Below, in pieces: positions 50,218 to 57,361 of a stretch of 64,000 nt of DNA (position 1 is the stretch's first letter; each line of letters starts with the position of its first letter). The stretch is from Endobacterium cereale (lineage in GTDB: Bacteria; Pseudomonadota; Alphaproteobacteria; Rhizobiales; Rhizobiaceae): positions 62,001 to 126,000 of the forward strand of contig NZ_WIXI01000050.1 of NCBI RefSeq assembly GCF_009617585.1, read 5' to 3'. Made by a program: the position numbers and the translations under genes. The notes beneath the pieces are model-generated. The model had not been told where the DNA came from. It searched no databases and saw nothing but the letters and a program-made list of their open reading frames with translations.

Positions 50218-51060
50218 ATGTTCCAAAACAGGGCCGAGGCCCTCGCACTGGCATTGCCGGCCGCGCTGTTTGCAGCAGCGGTCTTCATTGCGCCGGTGGT
50301 GATCCTCCTCTCCGATGGTTTCAGGGCGCCCGGCGGCGGCTGGACGGTTTCCGCCTATACGGAATTTTTCTCCAGCTCGCTCAATCAGGCAGTGTTTTTG
50401 CGCACGCTGAAACTCGGCGCATTGGTCACCATCGTGGCGGCGATCATCGGTTATGCGGCGGCCTTTGCCATCGTCAGCCTTGAACCGGGCAAAAAGGGCA
50501 AGGTCACCGGCCTCATCGTGCTGCCGCTGATGATTTCGCCGGTGGCGCGTACCTATGCCTGGATCGTCATTCTCGGTCGCACCGGCATCGTCAATCAGGC
50601 GTTTCAGGCGCTCGGCATCAGCGAGGCGCCGCTGCGCATCCTGTTTTCGGAAACCGCCATTTTCATTGGTCTTCTGCAACTGTTCCTGCCGCTGATGATC
50701 ATTTCGCTGATCTCGGCGCTCGAAAACATGCCGAAGGATGCCATTCCGGCCGCCCGCGTGCTCGGAGCCAACTGGTTCCAGGTGTTCTGGAAGGTCATTC
50801 TGCCGCTGACCAAGGAAGGTGTCGTCATCGGCGGCACGCTGGTCTTCACCGGTTGCCTGACCGCCTACATCACGCCGGCCATTCTCGGCGGCTCCAAGGT
50901 GCTGATGCTGGAAACCCTGCTTTACCAGCAGGTGACGGTCTCCAACAATTTTGTCGCGGCCAGCGTCATCGCGCTGATCCTCATCGTCATGAGCTTTGCC
51001 GCCAACATTCTGCTGAAACGTGTCGCTACCGCGCGCAACAAAACGAGGATCGCGCGATGA
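50218..51060 (+). CDS. ABC transporter permease (PotB-like)
   Basis: A 280-residue permease with about six helices (LALPAALFAAAVFIAPVVILL first). The docking loop is MPKDAIPAARVLGANWFQVFWKVILPLT near residues 175-202. The ATG follows only a weak ribosome site. The gene overlaps the next permease by 4 bases. Confidence 0.9.
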   Translation: MFQNRAEALALALPAALFAAAVFIAPVVILLSDGFRAPGGGWTVSAYTEFFSSSLNQAVFLRTLKLGALVTIVAAIIGYAAAFAIVSLEPGKKGKVTGLIVLPLMISPVARTYAWIVILGRTGIVNQAFQALGISEAPLRILFSETAIFIGLLQLFLPLMIISLISALENMPKDAIPAARVLGANWFQVFWKVILPLTKEGVVIGGTLVFTGCLTAYITPAILGGSKVLMLETLLYQQVTVSNNFVAASVIALILIVMSFAANILLKRVATARNKTRIAR

Positions 51061-51839
51061 TGGCCCGTAACCTGTTCATCCCGATCACGCTCGGTCTGGT
51101 CATCACCTTCCTGATCGGCCCGTTCCTGATCATCGTCGCCGCATCGTTTTCAGCAGGCGAAACGCTGGCCTTTCCGCCGCAGGGTTTTTCGTTGCGCTGG
51201 ATAGCCAAGGTTTTCACCGTCGAAAGTTTCCGCGACAGTTTTTACATGTCGATGTTTCTGGCCATCGGCGGCACGCTGGTGGCGCTGATCCTCGGCATTC
51301 CGGCCTCCTACGCGCTGTCGCGCTACAAGCTGCCGGGCGCGGAAACCATCCGCACCATCGTGTCCGCGCCGATCATCGTGCCCGGCATCATCGTCGGCCT
51401 GTCGCTACTTCGTTACATCGTCGTGCCGTTTCAGGTGGGCATCACGCTGGCGCTGTTTCTGGCGCATACGGCGCTGATCCTGCCCTATGCGGTGCGCGTC
51501 GTCTCGGCCAGCCTCGGAAACCTGCGCTCGGATATCGAGGAAGCGGCGGTTCTGCTGGGTTCGTCGCGGCTCGGCGCCTTCTTCCGCGTCGTGCTTCCGA
51601 ACATTCGAGGCGGCATCATGTCGGCCTTCATTCTCGGCTTCGTCACCTCGTTCAATCAGGTGCCGGTCTCGCTGTTTCTCTCGGGGCCCGGTGTGCGCAC
51701 GCTGCCGGTCGACATGATCGCCTATATGGAAATCGTCTTCGACCCCTCCGTCGCAGCCCTCTCCGCGCTGCTCGCCTTCATGTCCATCGGTATCGTCTTT
51801 ATCGCCGAACGTTTTCTGGGGTTCTCCCGTTATGTCTGA
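51057..51839 (+). CDS. ABC transporter permease (PotC-like)
   Basis: A 260-residue permease, partner of the preceding one. It starts MMARNLFIPITLGLVITFLIGPF; the docking loop is DIEEAAVLLGSSRLGAFFRVVLPNI near residues 160-184. ATG 51057 overlaps the previous stop; the frame is open further upstream only as a shadow. It overlaps the ATPase gene by 8 bases. Confidence 0.9.
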   Translation: MMARNLFIPITLGLVITFLIGPFLIIVAASFSAGETLAFPPQGFSLRWIAKVFTVESFRDSFYMSMFLAIGGTLVALILGIPASYALSRYKLPGAETIRTIVSAPIIVPGIIVGLSLLRYIVVPFQVGITLALFLAHTALILPYAVRVVSASLGNLRSDIEEAAVLLGSSRLGAFFRVVLPNIRGGIMSAFILGFVTSFNQVPVSLFLSGPGVRTLPVDMIAYMEIVFDPSVAALSALLAFMSIGIVFIAERFLGFSRYV

Positions 51840-52857
51840 TGCAAATTTCCTCACTCTCGAAAACCTGACGCTTGCCTATGGCGACACCGTTGCCGTCAAG
51901 GACTTGAACCTCACCATTGGCAAGGGCGAACTCGTCGCTTTCCTCGGCCCATCCGGTTGCGGCAAGACCACGACCATGCGCGCCATCGCCGGCCTGCTGT
52001 CGCCGGCTTCCGGCCATGTGAAGCTGGATGGGGCGGACATCACTCGCGTGTCGGCCAACAAGCGCAATGTCGGCTTGATGTTCCAGTCCTACGCGCTGTT
52101 CCCGCATCTTTCGGTGTATGAAAACGTCGCTTTCGGTCTGCGCCTGAAAAAGACGCCGGCTGCTGAACTCGACAAACGCGTCAAGGCAGGCATTACCTCC
52201 GTCGGCCTGACGGATTATGCTGATCGCAAGCCGGGAGAACTTTCCGGCGGCCAGCAGCAGCGCGTGGCGCTTGCGCGGTCGATGGTGATGGAACCAAAGG
52301 TTCTCTTGCTGGACGAGCCGCTGTCCAACCTCGACGCCCGCCTGCGGCTCGACATGCGTTCCGAACTGCAGCGCGTGCAGAAGGAAACCGGCGTGACGAT
52401 GATTTTTGTCACGCACGATCAGGGCGAAGCACTTTCTTTGGCTGATCGCATTGTTGTGATGAAGCGTGGTGCTATAGAACAGATAGGATCACCGGAAGAT
52501 ATCTATAACCGCCCCACTTCCGCCTTCGTTGCAGACTTCGTTGGCTTCGAGAATATCTTTGAACTTTCAGACGGACGACTGAAGACCCCAAAAGGTCCGG
52601 TCGAACTTTCCGGACCGGTCCCGATAGCGGCGGGACTGGCCTGGCGGCCGCGCATGGTAACCCTGGGCTCAGGTCCTTTCCAGGGAACGGTGCGCGGCGC
52701 ATCCTTTGCCGGCAACAGCCGCGAATACCTGCTCGATACGCCACTTGGGCCCATCAAGGCCGAAGTCGATGCTGCCCTGCCGTCGCATGAACTCGGTGCC
52801 GAACTGGCTTTCGACCTGCCAGTTGGTGCCGCTGCACAGTTGCGGACATTCGGGTAA
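51832..52857 (+). CDS. ABC transporter ATPase (PotA-like)
   Basis: A 341-residue ATPase with Walker A GPSGCGKTT near residue 38, FQSYALFPHLSV, signature LSGGQQQR, Walker B VLLLDEPLSNLD and H-loop in FVTHDQGEAL. The C-terminal 100 residues form a TOBE-type domain. It energises the importer of 48946-51839. Confidence 0.93.
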   Translation: MSDANFLTLENLTLAYGDTVAVKDLNLTIGKGELVAFLGPSGCGKTTTMRAIAGLLSPASGHVKLDGADITRVSANKRNVGLMFQSYALFPHLSVYENVAFGLRLKKTPAAELDKRVKAGITSVGLTDYADRKPGELSGGQQQRVALARSMVMEPKVLLLDEPLSNLDARLRLDMRSELQRVQKETGVTMIFVTHDQGEALSLADRIVVMKRGAIEQIGSPEDIYNRPTSAFVADFVGFENIFELSDGRLKTPKGPVELSGPVPIAAGLAWRPRMVTLGSGPFQGTVRGASFAGNSREYLLDTPLGPIKAEVDAALPSHELGAELAFDLPVGAAAQLRTFG

Positions 52858-52872
52858 GGGCGGGTCAAGCGC

Positions 52873-53808
52873 ATGGGTGTGTGGATCGATACTGATATGG
52901 GTTTTGACGACATCGCCGCCATTATGGTGGTCGATGCCGAAGCCCGGTCGCGGCCTGAACTGGCGATCGACGGTGTGTCGCTGGTTGTCGGCAATGCGCC
53001 GCTGGATCAGGTGAAGAGAAACGCTGCCGGTGCGGTCGAGGCTTTCAGCTGGCAGTTTCCGATCTATTCCGGACGTGCTCTGCCGGTGCTTGGTAAGCTG
53101 GAAACAGCCACCTCCATTCTCAGCGACCATGGCATGCCGACGGCGGGCTTGCGTCTGCCGGAGGTGCGGGTCCCTGCCATGGGGGATGCTTTCGAAGCAT
53201 TGTGCCGCTGGCTGGAAGGTGGCGGACCGAAACGCATTCTGGCGCTTGGTCCGCTCACCAACATTGCCGCCATCGCATTGGCGCGACCGGATCTTGCCGC
53301 TCGTATCACCGATCTGGTCTGGATGGGCGGCGCGGTGACAGCCGGCAATCACACGGCCTCTGCCGAATTCAACGCCTTTGCCGATCCCGAGGCCATCGCC
53401 ATCGTCCTTTCGCACGGCATTCCGTTCAGGATGGTCGATCTCGATCTCTGCCGTCAGGTTCTGGCGGCACCGTCGGATGTTGAACCGGTGCGCTCCGCCG
53501 GGGGACGCAACGCGGCTCTGGTTGCCGATCTTCTCGACGGCTTCATCGCCATCGCCACGAGCCGCGGCCGACCGGCCATGGCGCTTTATGATGCCGTCGC
53601 CGCCGTCGCATTCATCGACGAAGGCCTTGTCGAATGGCGGCCCGCACGCATCGACGTCGAACTTGCCGGCACCGTCACGCGCGGTCGGACCGTGGTGGAG
53701 ACGCGATCCGGCAAGGCCGAATTCAACGCCGCCTATGCGGCGACTATAGCGGTCGATCCTGCGCGGTTGATCATTCTGGAAACATTGCATGGGGAGGGAA
53801 GCCGTTGA
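52873..53808 (+). CDS. Nucleoside hydrolase (IunH/RihA family)
   Basis: A 311-residue enzyme that splits nucleosides to base and ribose. The calcium-binding DTDMGFDD cluster is at residues 6-13. GPLTNIAAIALARP and VWMGGAVTAGNHTASAEFNAFADPEAIAIVLS are characteristic. The family motif with HD near residue 240 reads ALYDAVAAVAFID, so the usual active-site His is Tyr239 while Asp240 remains; this may alter substrate preference. The gene ends in a 4-base overlap with adenine deaminase, implying it supplies adenine or another purine base. Confidence 0.88.
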   Translation: MGVWIDTDMGFDDIAAIMVVDAEARSRPELAIDGVSLVVGNAPLDQVKRNAAGAVEAFSWQFPIYSGRALPVLGKLETATSILSDHGMPTAGLRLPEVRVPAMGDAFEALCRWLEGGGPKRILALGPLTNIAAIALARPDLAARITDLVWMGGAVTAGNHTASAEFNAFADPEAIAIVLSHGIPFRMVDLDLCRQVLAAPSDVEPVRSAGGRNAALVADLLDGFIAIATSRGRPAMALYDAVAAVAFIDEGLVEWRPARIDVELAGTVTRGRTVVETRSGKAEFNAAYAATIAVDPARLIILETLHGEGSR

Positions 53809-55592
53809 ACGAGATCATTGTTAACGTCCATAAATTCATCGATCCCGATTTGCGAAGCCGCGCCATAGCCGCGGCCCGCGGTGATGCGCCTTTCGATGTC
53901 CTGATCACCGGCGGCACCCTGGTGGATGTGATGACCGAAGAGCGCCGCCTGGCTGATATCGGCCTGATCGGCCCGATTATCGCCAGCGTGCATGCGCCGG
54001 GCAGCCGCTCCGATGCCGACGAGATCATCGACGCCACCGGCGCTTTCATCACACCGGGCCTGATCGACATGCATATGCATATCGAAAGCTCGATGGTGAC
54101 GCCGTCCACCTACGCGGCATCCGTCATGCCGCGTGGTGTCACCACTATTGTCTGGGACCCGCATGAATTCGGAAATGTCCATGGCGTCGATGGCGTCCGT
54201 TGGGCCTGCGAGGCGATCAAGGAACTGCCGTTGCGTTCGGTCGTGCTGGCGCCGTCCTGCGTGCCCTCGGCTCCGGGCTATGAAACAGCCGGGGCGGATT
54301 TCGATGCGTCCGTGATCGAAGAGTTGATGCTCTGGCCGAAAATCGGTGGCCTTGCCGAAGTCATGAACATGCGCGACGTGGTGAGCCGCGAGTCGCGCAT
54401 GGCCGCCATTATGCAGGTGGCGCTGGCGTCCGAAAAATTGGTCTGCGGCCATGCCCGTGGTCTGACCGGTGGCGATCTCGCCGCTTTCATGGTGGCTGGT
54501 GTCACCTCCGACCACGAACTGACCTCTGCGGCCGACCTGATGGAAAAGCTGCGCGCCGGCCTGACGATCGAATTGCGCGGTTCGCACGATCATCTTTTGC
54601 CGGAATTCGTCGAGGCGCTCAACACGCTGGGCCATCTACCGTCGTCGCTGACGCTATGCACCGATGACGTCTTCCCGGACGATCTCCTGAAGGGCGGTGG
54701 CCTTGATGATGTCGTGCGCCGCCTGGTGCGTTACGGCATGAAGCCGGAATGGGCGCTGAAGGCTGCCACCCTCAATGCCTCCAACCGCCTCGACCGCGCC
54801 GATCTCGGCCTGATCGCTGCCGGTCGCCGCGCCGATATTGTCATCTTCGAGGATCTTGCCGATTTTCGCGCCCGCCATGTTTTTGCAAGCGGCACGGAAG
54901 TGGCGCGGTCGGGCAAGATGACCGTGGCTACGCCGCTGATCGATACCGGGCCGCTGACGGATTCCGTCAAGCTCTCGTCTCTGTCGGAAAATGATTTCCG
55001 CGTCGCCTCCAACGGTTCGCGGGTCAAGCTAGCGGTGATCGACCGTCCTCGTTTCACGCAATGGGCAGAGGCCGAGGCCGATGTGGTGGGAGGTTATGTC
55101 GTGCCGCCTGAAGGCACGGCGATGATCGCCGTGACACATCGGCACGGTGTCGCGGAAACCTCGACCAAGGTTGGTTTCCTCGGCAGTTGGGGTAAGTGGC
55201 GCGGTGCGTTTGCCACCACGGTTGCGCATGACAGCCATAACCTCACCGTGTTCGGTGGCAATGCAGCCGATATGGCGGTAGCGGCCAATGCCGTCATCGA
55301 TGCCGGCGGTGGTTTGGCTGTTGCAGCGGAAGGCAAGGTGATTGCCATCTTGCCGTTGCCGCTGTCGGGACTGGTTTCCGATGCACCGCTGTCCGATATC
55401 GCGGAAGGTTTTGCGGCCGTTCGCTCCGCCATGGACACGATTGTCGAATGGCAGCCGCCCTATCTCATCTTCAAGGCATGCTTCGGCGCAACGCTCGCCT
55501 GTAATGCCGGGCCTCACCAGACTGACCGCGGCGTCGCAGACGTCATCACCGGCAAGCTTCTGGAAACGCCCGTCATCGAGACGTTGCGCTGA
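53805..55592 (+). CDS. ade: Adenine deaminase
   Basis: A 595-residue amidohydrolase converting adenine to hypoxanthine and ammonia. Seen: ITPGLIDMHMHIESSMVTP (metal His pair), VTTIVWDPHEFGNVHGVDGVRW, MNMRDVVSRE, CGHARGLTGGDLAAFMVAGVTSDHE (metal His) and LCTDDVFPDDLL (metal Asp), then the long C-terminal adenine-deaminase domain. TTG 53805 is the start: GGGGAGGG precedes it, it overlaps the hydrolase stop (TTGA), and no ATG fits. Length agrees with the family. Confidence 0.92.
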   Translation: MNEIIVNVHKFIDPDLRSRAIAAARGDAPFDVLITGGTLVDVMTEERRLADIGLIGPIIASVHAPGSRSDADEIIDATGAFITPGLIDMHMHIESSMVTPSTYAASVMPRGVTTIVWDPHEFGNVHGVDGVRWACEAIKELPLRSVVLAPSCVPSAPGYETAGADFDASVIEELMLWPKIGGLAEVMNMRDVVSRESRMAAIMQVALASEKLVCGHARGLTGGDLAAFMVAGVTSDHELTSAADLMEKLRAGLTIELRGSHDHLLPEFVEALNTLGHLPSSLTLCTDDVFPDDLLKGGGLDDVVRRLVRYGMKPEWALKAATLNASNRLDRADLGLIAAGRRADIVIFEDLADFRARHVFASGTEVARSGKMTVATPLIDTGPLTDSVKLSSLSENDFRVASNGSRVKLAVIDRPRFTQWAEAEADVVGGYVVPPEGTAMIAVTHRHGVAETSTKVGFLGSWGKWRGAFATTVAHDSHNLTVFGGNAADMAVAANAVIDAGGGLAVAAEGKVIAILPLPLSGLVSDAPLSDIAEGFAAVRSAMDTIVEWQPPYLIFKACFGATLACNAGPHQTDRGVADVITGKLLETPVIETLR

Positions 55593-55613
55593 TGCTATCG
55601 TCGGGGACGGGGT

Positions 55614-55653
55614 CTACAGCGTCGTGCGCCATATATGGCGCACGACGCTGTAG
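55614..55653. terminator. Perfect 40-bp palindrome between convergent genes
   Basis: Bases 55614-55633 and 55634-55653 are exact reverse complements (arm begins CTACAGCGTCGTGCGCC, centre ATATAT). In RNA it forms a hairpin of up to about 18 bp. It lies 21 bases after the adenine deaminase stop and is followed by CTCCTTT, so it probably acts as a terminator; it also resembles a dispersed rhizobial palindrome. Confidence 0.7.
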
Positions 55654-55665
55654 CTCCTTTGACTT

Positions 55666-55711
55666 GTGCATCGTACTTTCCGAAACCGTGCCGGTTTTCG
55701 GGTCGATGCAC
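55666..55711. terminator. Second inverted repeat, at the end of the fxkR-like gene
   Basis: GTGCATCG (55666-55673) pairs with CGATGCAC (55704-55711), and inside it CCGAAACCG pairs imperfectly with CGGTTTTCGG. The right arm touches the stop codon of the minus-strand regulator gene. This looks like a dispersed rhizobial element used as that gene's terminator. Confidence 0.55.
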
Positions 55712-56451
55712 TAGGACCTCGTCTCCGGCGACATCGCACCGGCAAACATGTAACCGACGCCGCGCACGGAACGGATCAGGTGCGGCTTGGCCGGATCGAC
55801 CTCTATCTTCTTGCGCAGACGCGCCACCTGGGCGTCGATCGACCGGTCGAACACATCGAGATCGCGGCCGCGCGTCTGGTTCATCAGCACTTCACGGGTG
55901 AGGACGCGGCCGGCATTGCGGGCAAGCACTGTCAGCATGTCGAATTCGCCGGTGGTCAGTTCGATTTCCTCCCCGGTCGGGTTGAGCAGACGGCGACGTG
56001 ACTGTTCGAGCTTCCAGCCATTGAACTCGATCGCATCGGATGTTTCCGCAACATGCGTTTCCACCGGCCGCCGGCGGCGCAGAATGCTGCGAACGCGGGC
56101 AAGCACTTCGCGCAGGTGAAACGGTTTGGCCATATAATCGTCGGCGCCGACTTCCAGCCCGACGATACGATCGAGCACGTCGTCGCGACCGGTCAGCATG
56201 ATGATCGGAATGTCGGACGTGGTGCGAATTTCGCGCGCAAGCGTCAGCCCGTCCTCGCTCTGCGGCAGAACGAGATCGAGCAGGATCAGGTCGATCGTGT
56301 GCTCGGCCATCAGCTTGCGCATGCCGGTGCCGTCTGCGGCGCCGTGCACGACAAACCCTTCATCCTCGAAGTAACGTGCGACCATCTGGCGAATTCTCGC
56401 CTCGTCATCCACGATCAGAATATGGTCCGCACGCTTCTCGATCTTCGCCAT
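55711..56451 (-). CDS. OmpR/PhoB-type response regulator, FxkR-like
   Basis: A 246-residue regulator. The receiver domain (about 10-125) has Asp15-Asp16, phospho-acceptor Asp59 in LILLDLVLP and Lys109 in DDYMAKPF. The C-terminal winged helix (about 140-240) contains LTTGEFDMLTVLARNAGRVLTREVLM and RSIDAQVARLRKKIEVDP, ending RSVRGVGYMF. It is divergent from the fixK-like gene and next to the hybrid FixL-like kinase, the arrangement expected for FxkR, the OmpR-type partner of hFixL in Rhizobium etli. The symbol is inferred from context, not similarity search. Confidence 0.85.
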   Translation of the reverse strand: MAKIEKRADHILIVDDEARIRQMVARYFEDEGFVVHGAADGTGMRKLMAEHTIDLILLDLVLPQSEDGLTLAREIRTTSDIPIIMLTGRDDVLDRIVGLEVGADDYMAKPFHLREVLARVRSILRRRRPVETHVAETSDAIEFNGWKLEQSRRRLLNPTGEEIELTTGEFDMLTVLARNAGRVLTREVLMNQTRGRDLDVFDRSIDAQVARLRKKIEVDPAKPHLIRSVRGVGYMFAGAMSPETRS

Positions 56452-56474
56452 TCGCAGCCCGACTCAAAGTCTCT

Positions 56475-56490
56475 GTTACACACCGTCACA
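56475..56490. promoter_or_regulatory. K-box-like direct repeat before the fixK-like gene
   Basis: GTTACACACCGTCACA is a direct repeat GTTACA-N4-GTCACA, one base off the GTTACA-N4-GTTACA K-box that I recall as the FxkR site in R. etli fixK promoters. The 10-base period suits an OmpR-type dimer. It lies in the 136-base gap between the fxkR-like and fixK-like genes. Confidence 0.6.
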
Positions 56491-56587
56491 CGATTTAACG
56501 CACGGTAACATGCACGGCATCAACGTGTCACCGCGACGCAGCAAAACAGGACCTGTCAAATGCTTATCGGGTTCAGGGGATTTCGCG

Positions 56588-57340
56588 ATGCTGTCGGTTG
56601 CATATAGTGCTGAAGCAAAACACGTAACGGCGGCAAGGCTTGCTCCGCAGCCGGAGCGGCTGGAAGAAGTTTTTTGTGCGGTGCCGCGCGAATCTTTTGA
56701 AGCCGGCGAGGGCGTCTTCTGGGAAGGCGATCAGGCAGACCACGTCTTCAAGGTTTCGGAAGGTGTTCTGCGTGTGTTCAAGATCATCGCAGATGGCCGC
56801 CGCGTCATCACCGGTTTTCTTTATGCCGGTGATCTTGTCGGCCTGTCGCTCAAGGATCGGTATCTCTACAGCGCCGAAGCCGTCACGCCGGTTCGCCTGC
56901 GTCGCCTGGCCCGCAAGCCTTTTGCCGAAGCGCTCGAAAAATGGCCGGACCTGCGCCCGCAGTTCTTTGCCCGCGTCTGTGACGAAATGGCAACCGCTCA
57001 GGACCAAATGGTGCTTTTGTCGCGCAAGAGCGCCGAGGAACGTGTCGCCACCTTCCTGATGCTGCTCGCCCGCCGCTTGCATGGTTGCCACCCGATCGGT
57101 CGCCGCATTCACCTGCCGATGAGCCGTCTCGACATGGCCGACTATCTCGGCCTCACCATCGAAACGGTGTCGCGCACCATCACCAAGCTGGTTGCGCGCG
57201 GCGTCATCAGCCCTGAAGGTCGCCATGATTTTGCGATCTGCAAACCGGGAAAACTGCTTGCGCTCTGCGGTGATGGCGATAGTTACGAAGATACGATCGA
57301 CCGCGAGCCAAAGATGCGTCAGGCGATCTGGCCACACTAA
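56588..57340 (+). CDS. Crp/Fnr-family regulator, FixK-like
   Basis: A 250-residue regulator. An N-terminal cNMP-type beta-barrel (residues 25-120) carries GVFWEGDQADHVFKVSEGVLRVFKI. The C-terminal helix-turn-helix has MSRLDMADYLGLTIETVSRTITKL, with the ExxSR recognition helix of the Fnr/FixK group, which reads TTGAT-N4-ATCAA boxes. The N-terminal Cys cluster that binds Fe-S in Fnr/FnrN is absent, so oxygen sensing is probably upstream, by the FixL-like kinase. ATG 56588 is preceded by GGGGA. Confidence 0.85.
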   Translation: MLSVAYSAEAKHVTAARLAPQPERLEEVFCAVPRESFEAGEGVFWEGDQADHVFKVSEGVLRVFKIIADGRRVITGFLYAGDLVGLSLKDRYLYSAEAVTPVRLRRLARKPFAEALEKWPDLRPQFFARVCDEMATAQDQMVLLSRKSAEERVATFLMLLARRLHGCHPIGRRIHLPMSRLDMADYLGLTIETVSRTITKLVARGVISPEGRHDFAICKPGKLLALCGDGDSYEDTIDREPKMRQAIWPH

Positions 57341-57361
57341 CGGCCAGGATTGGGATACGGC

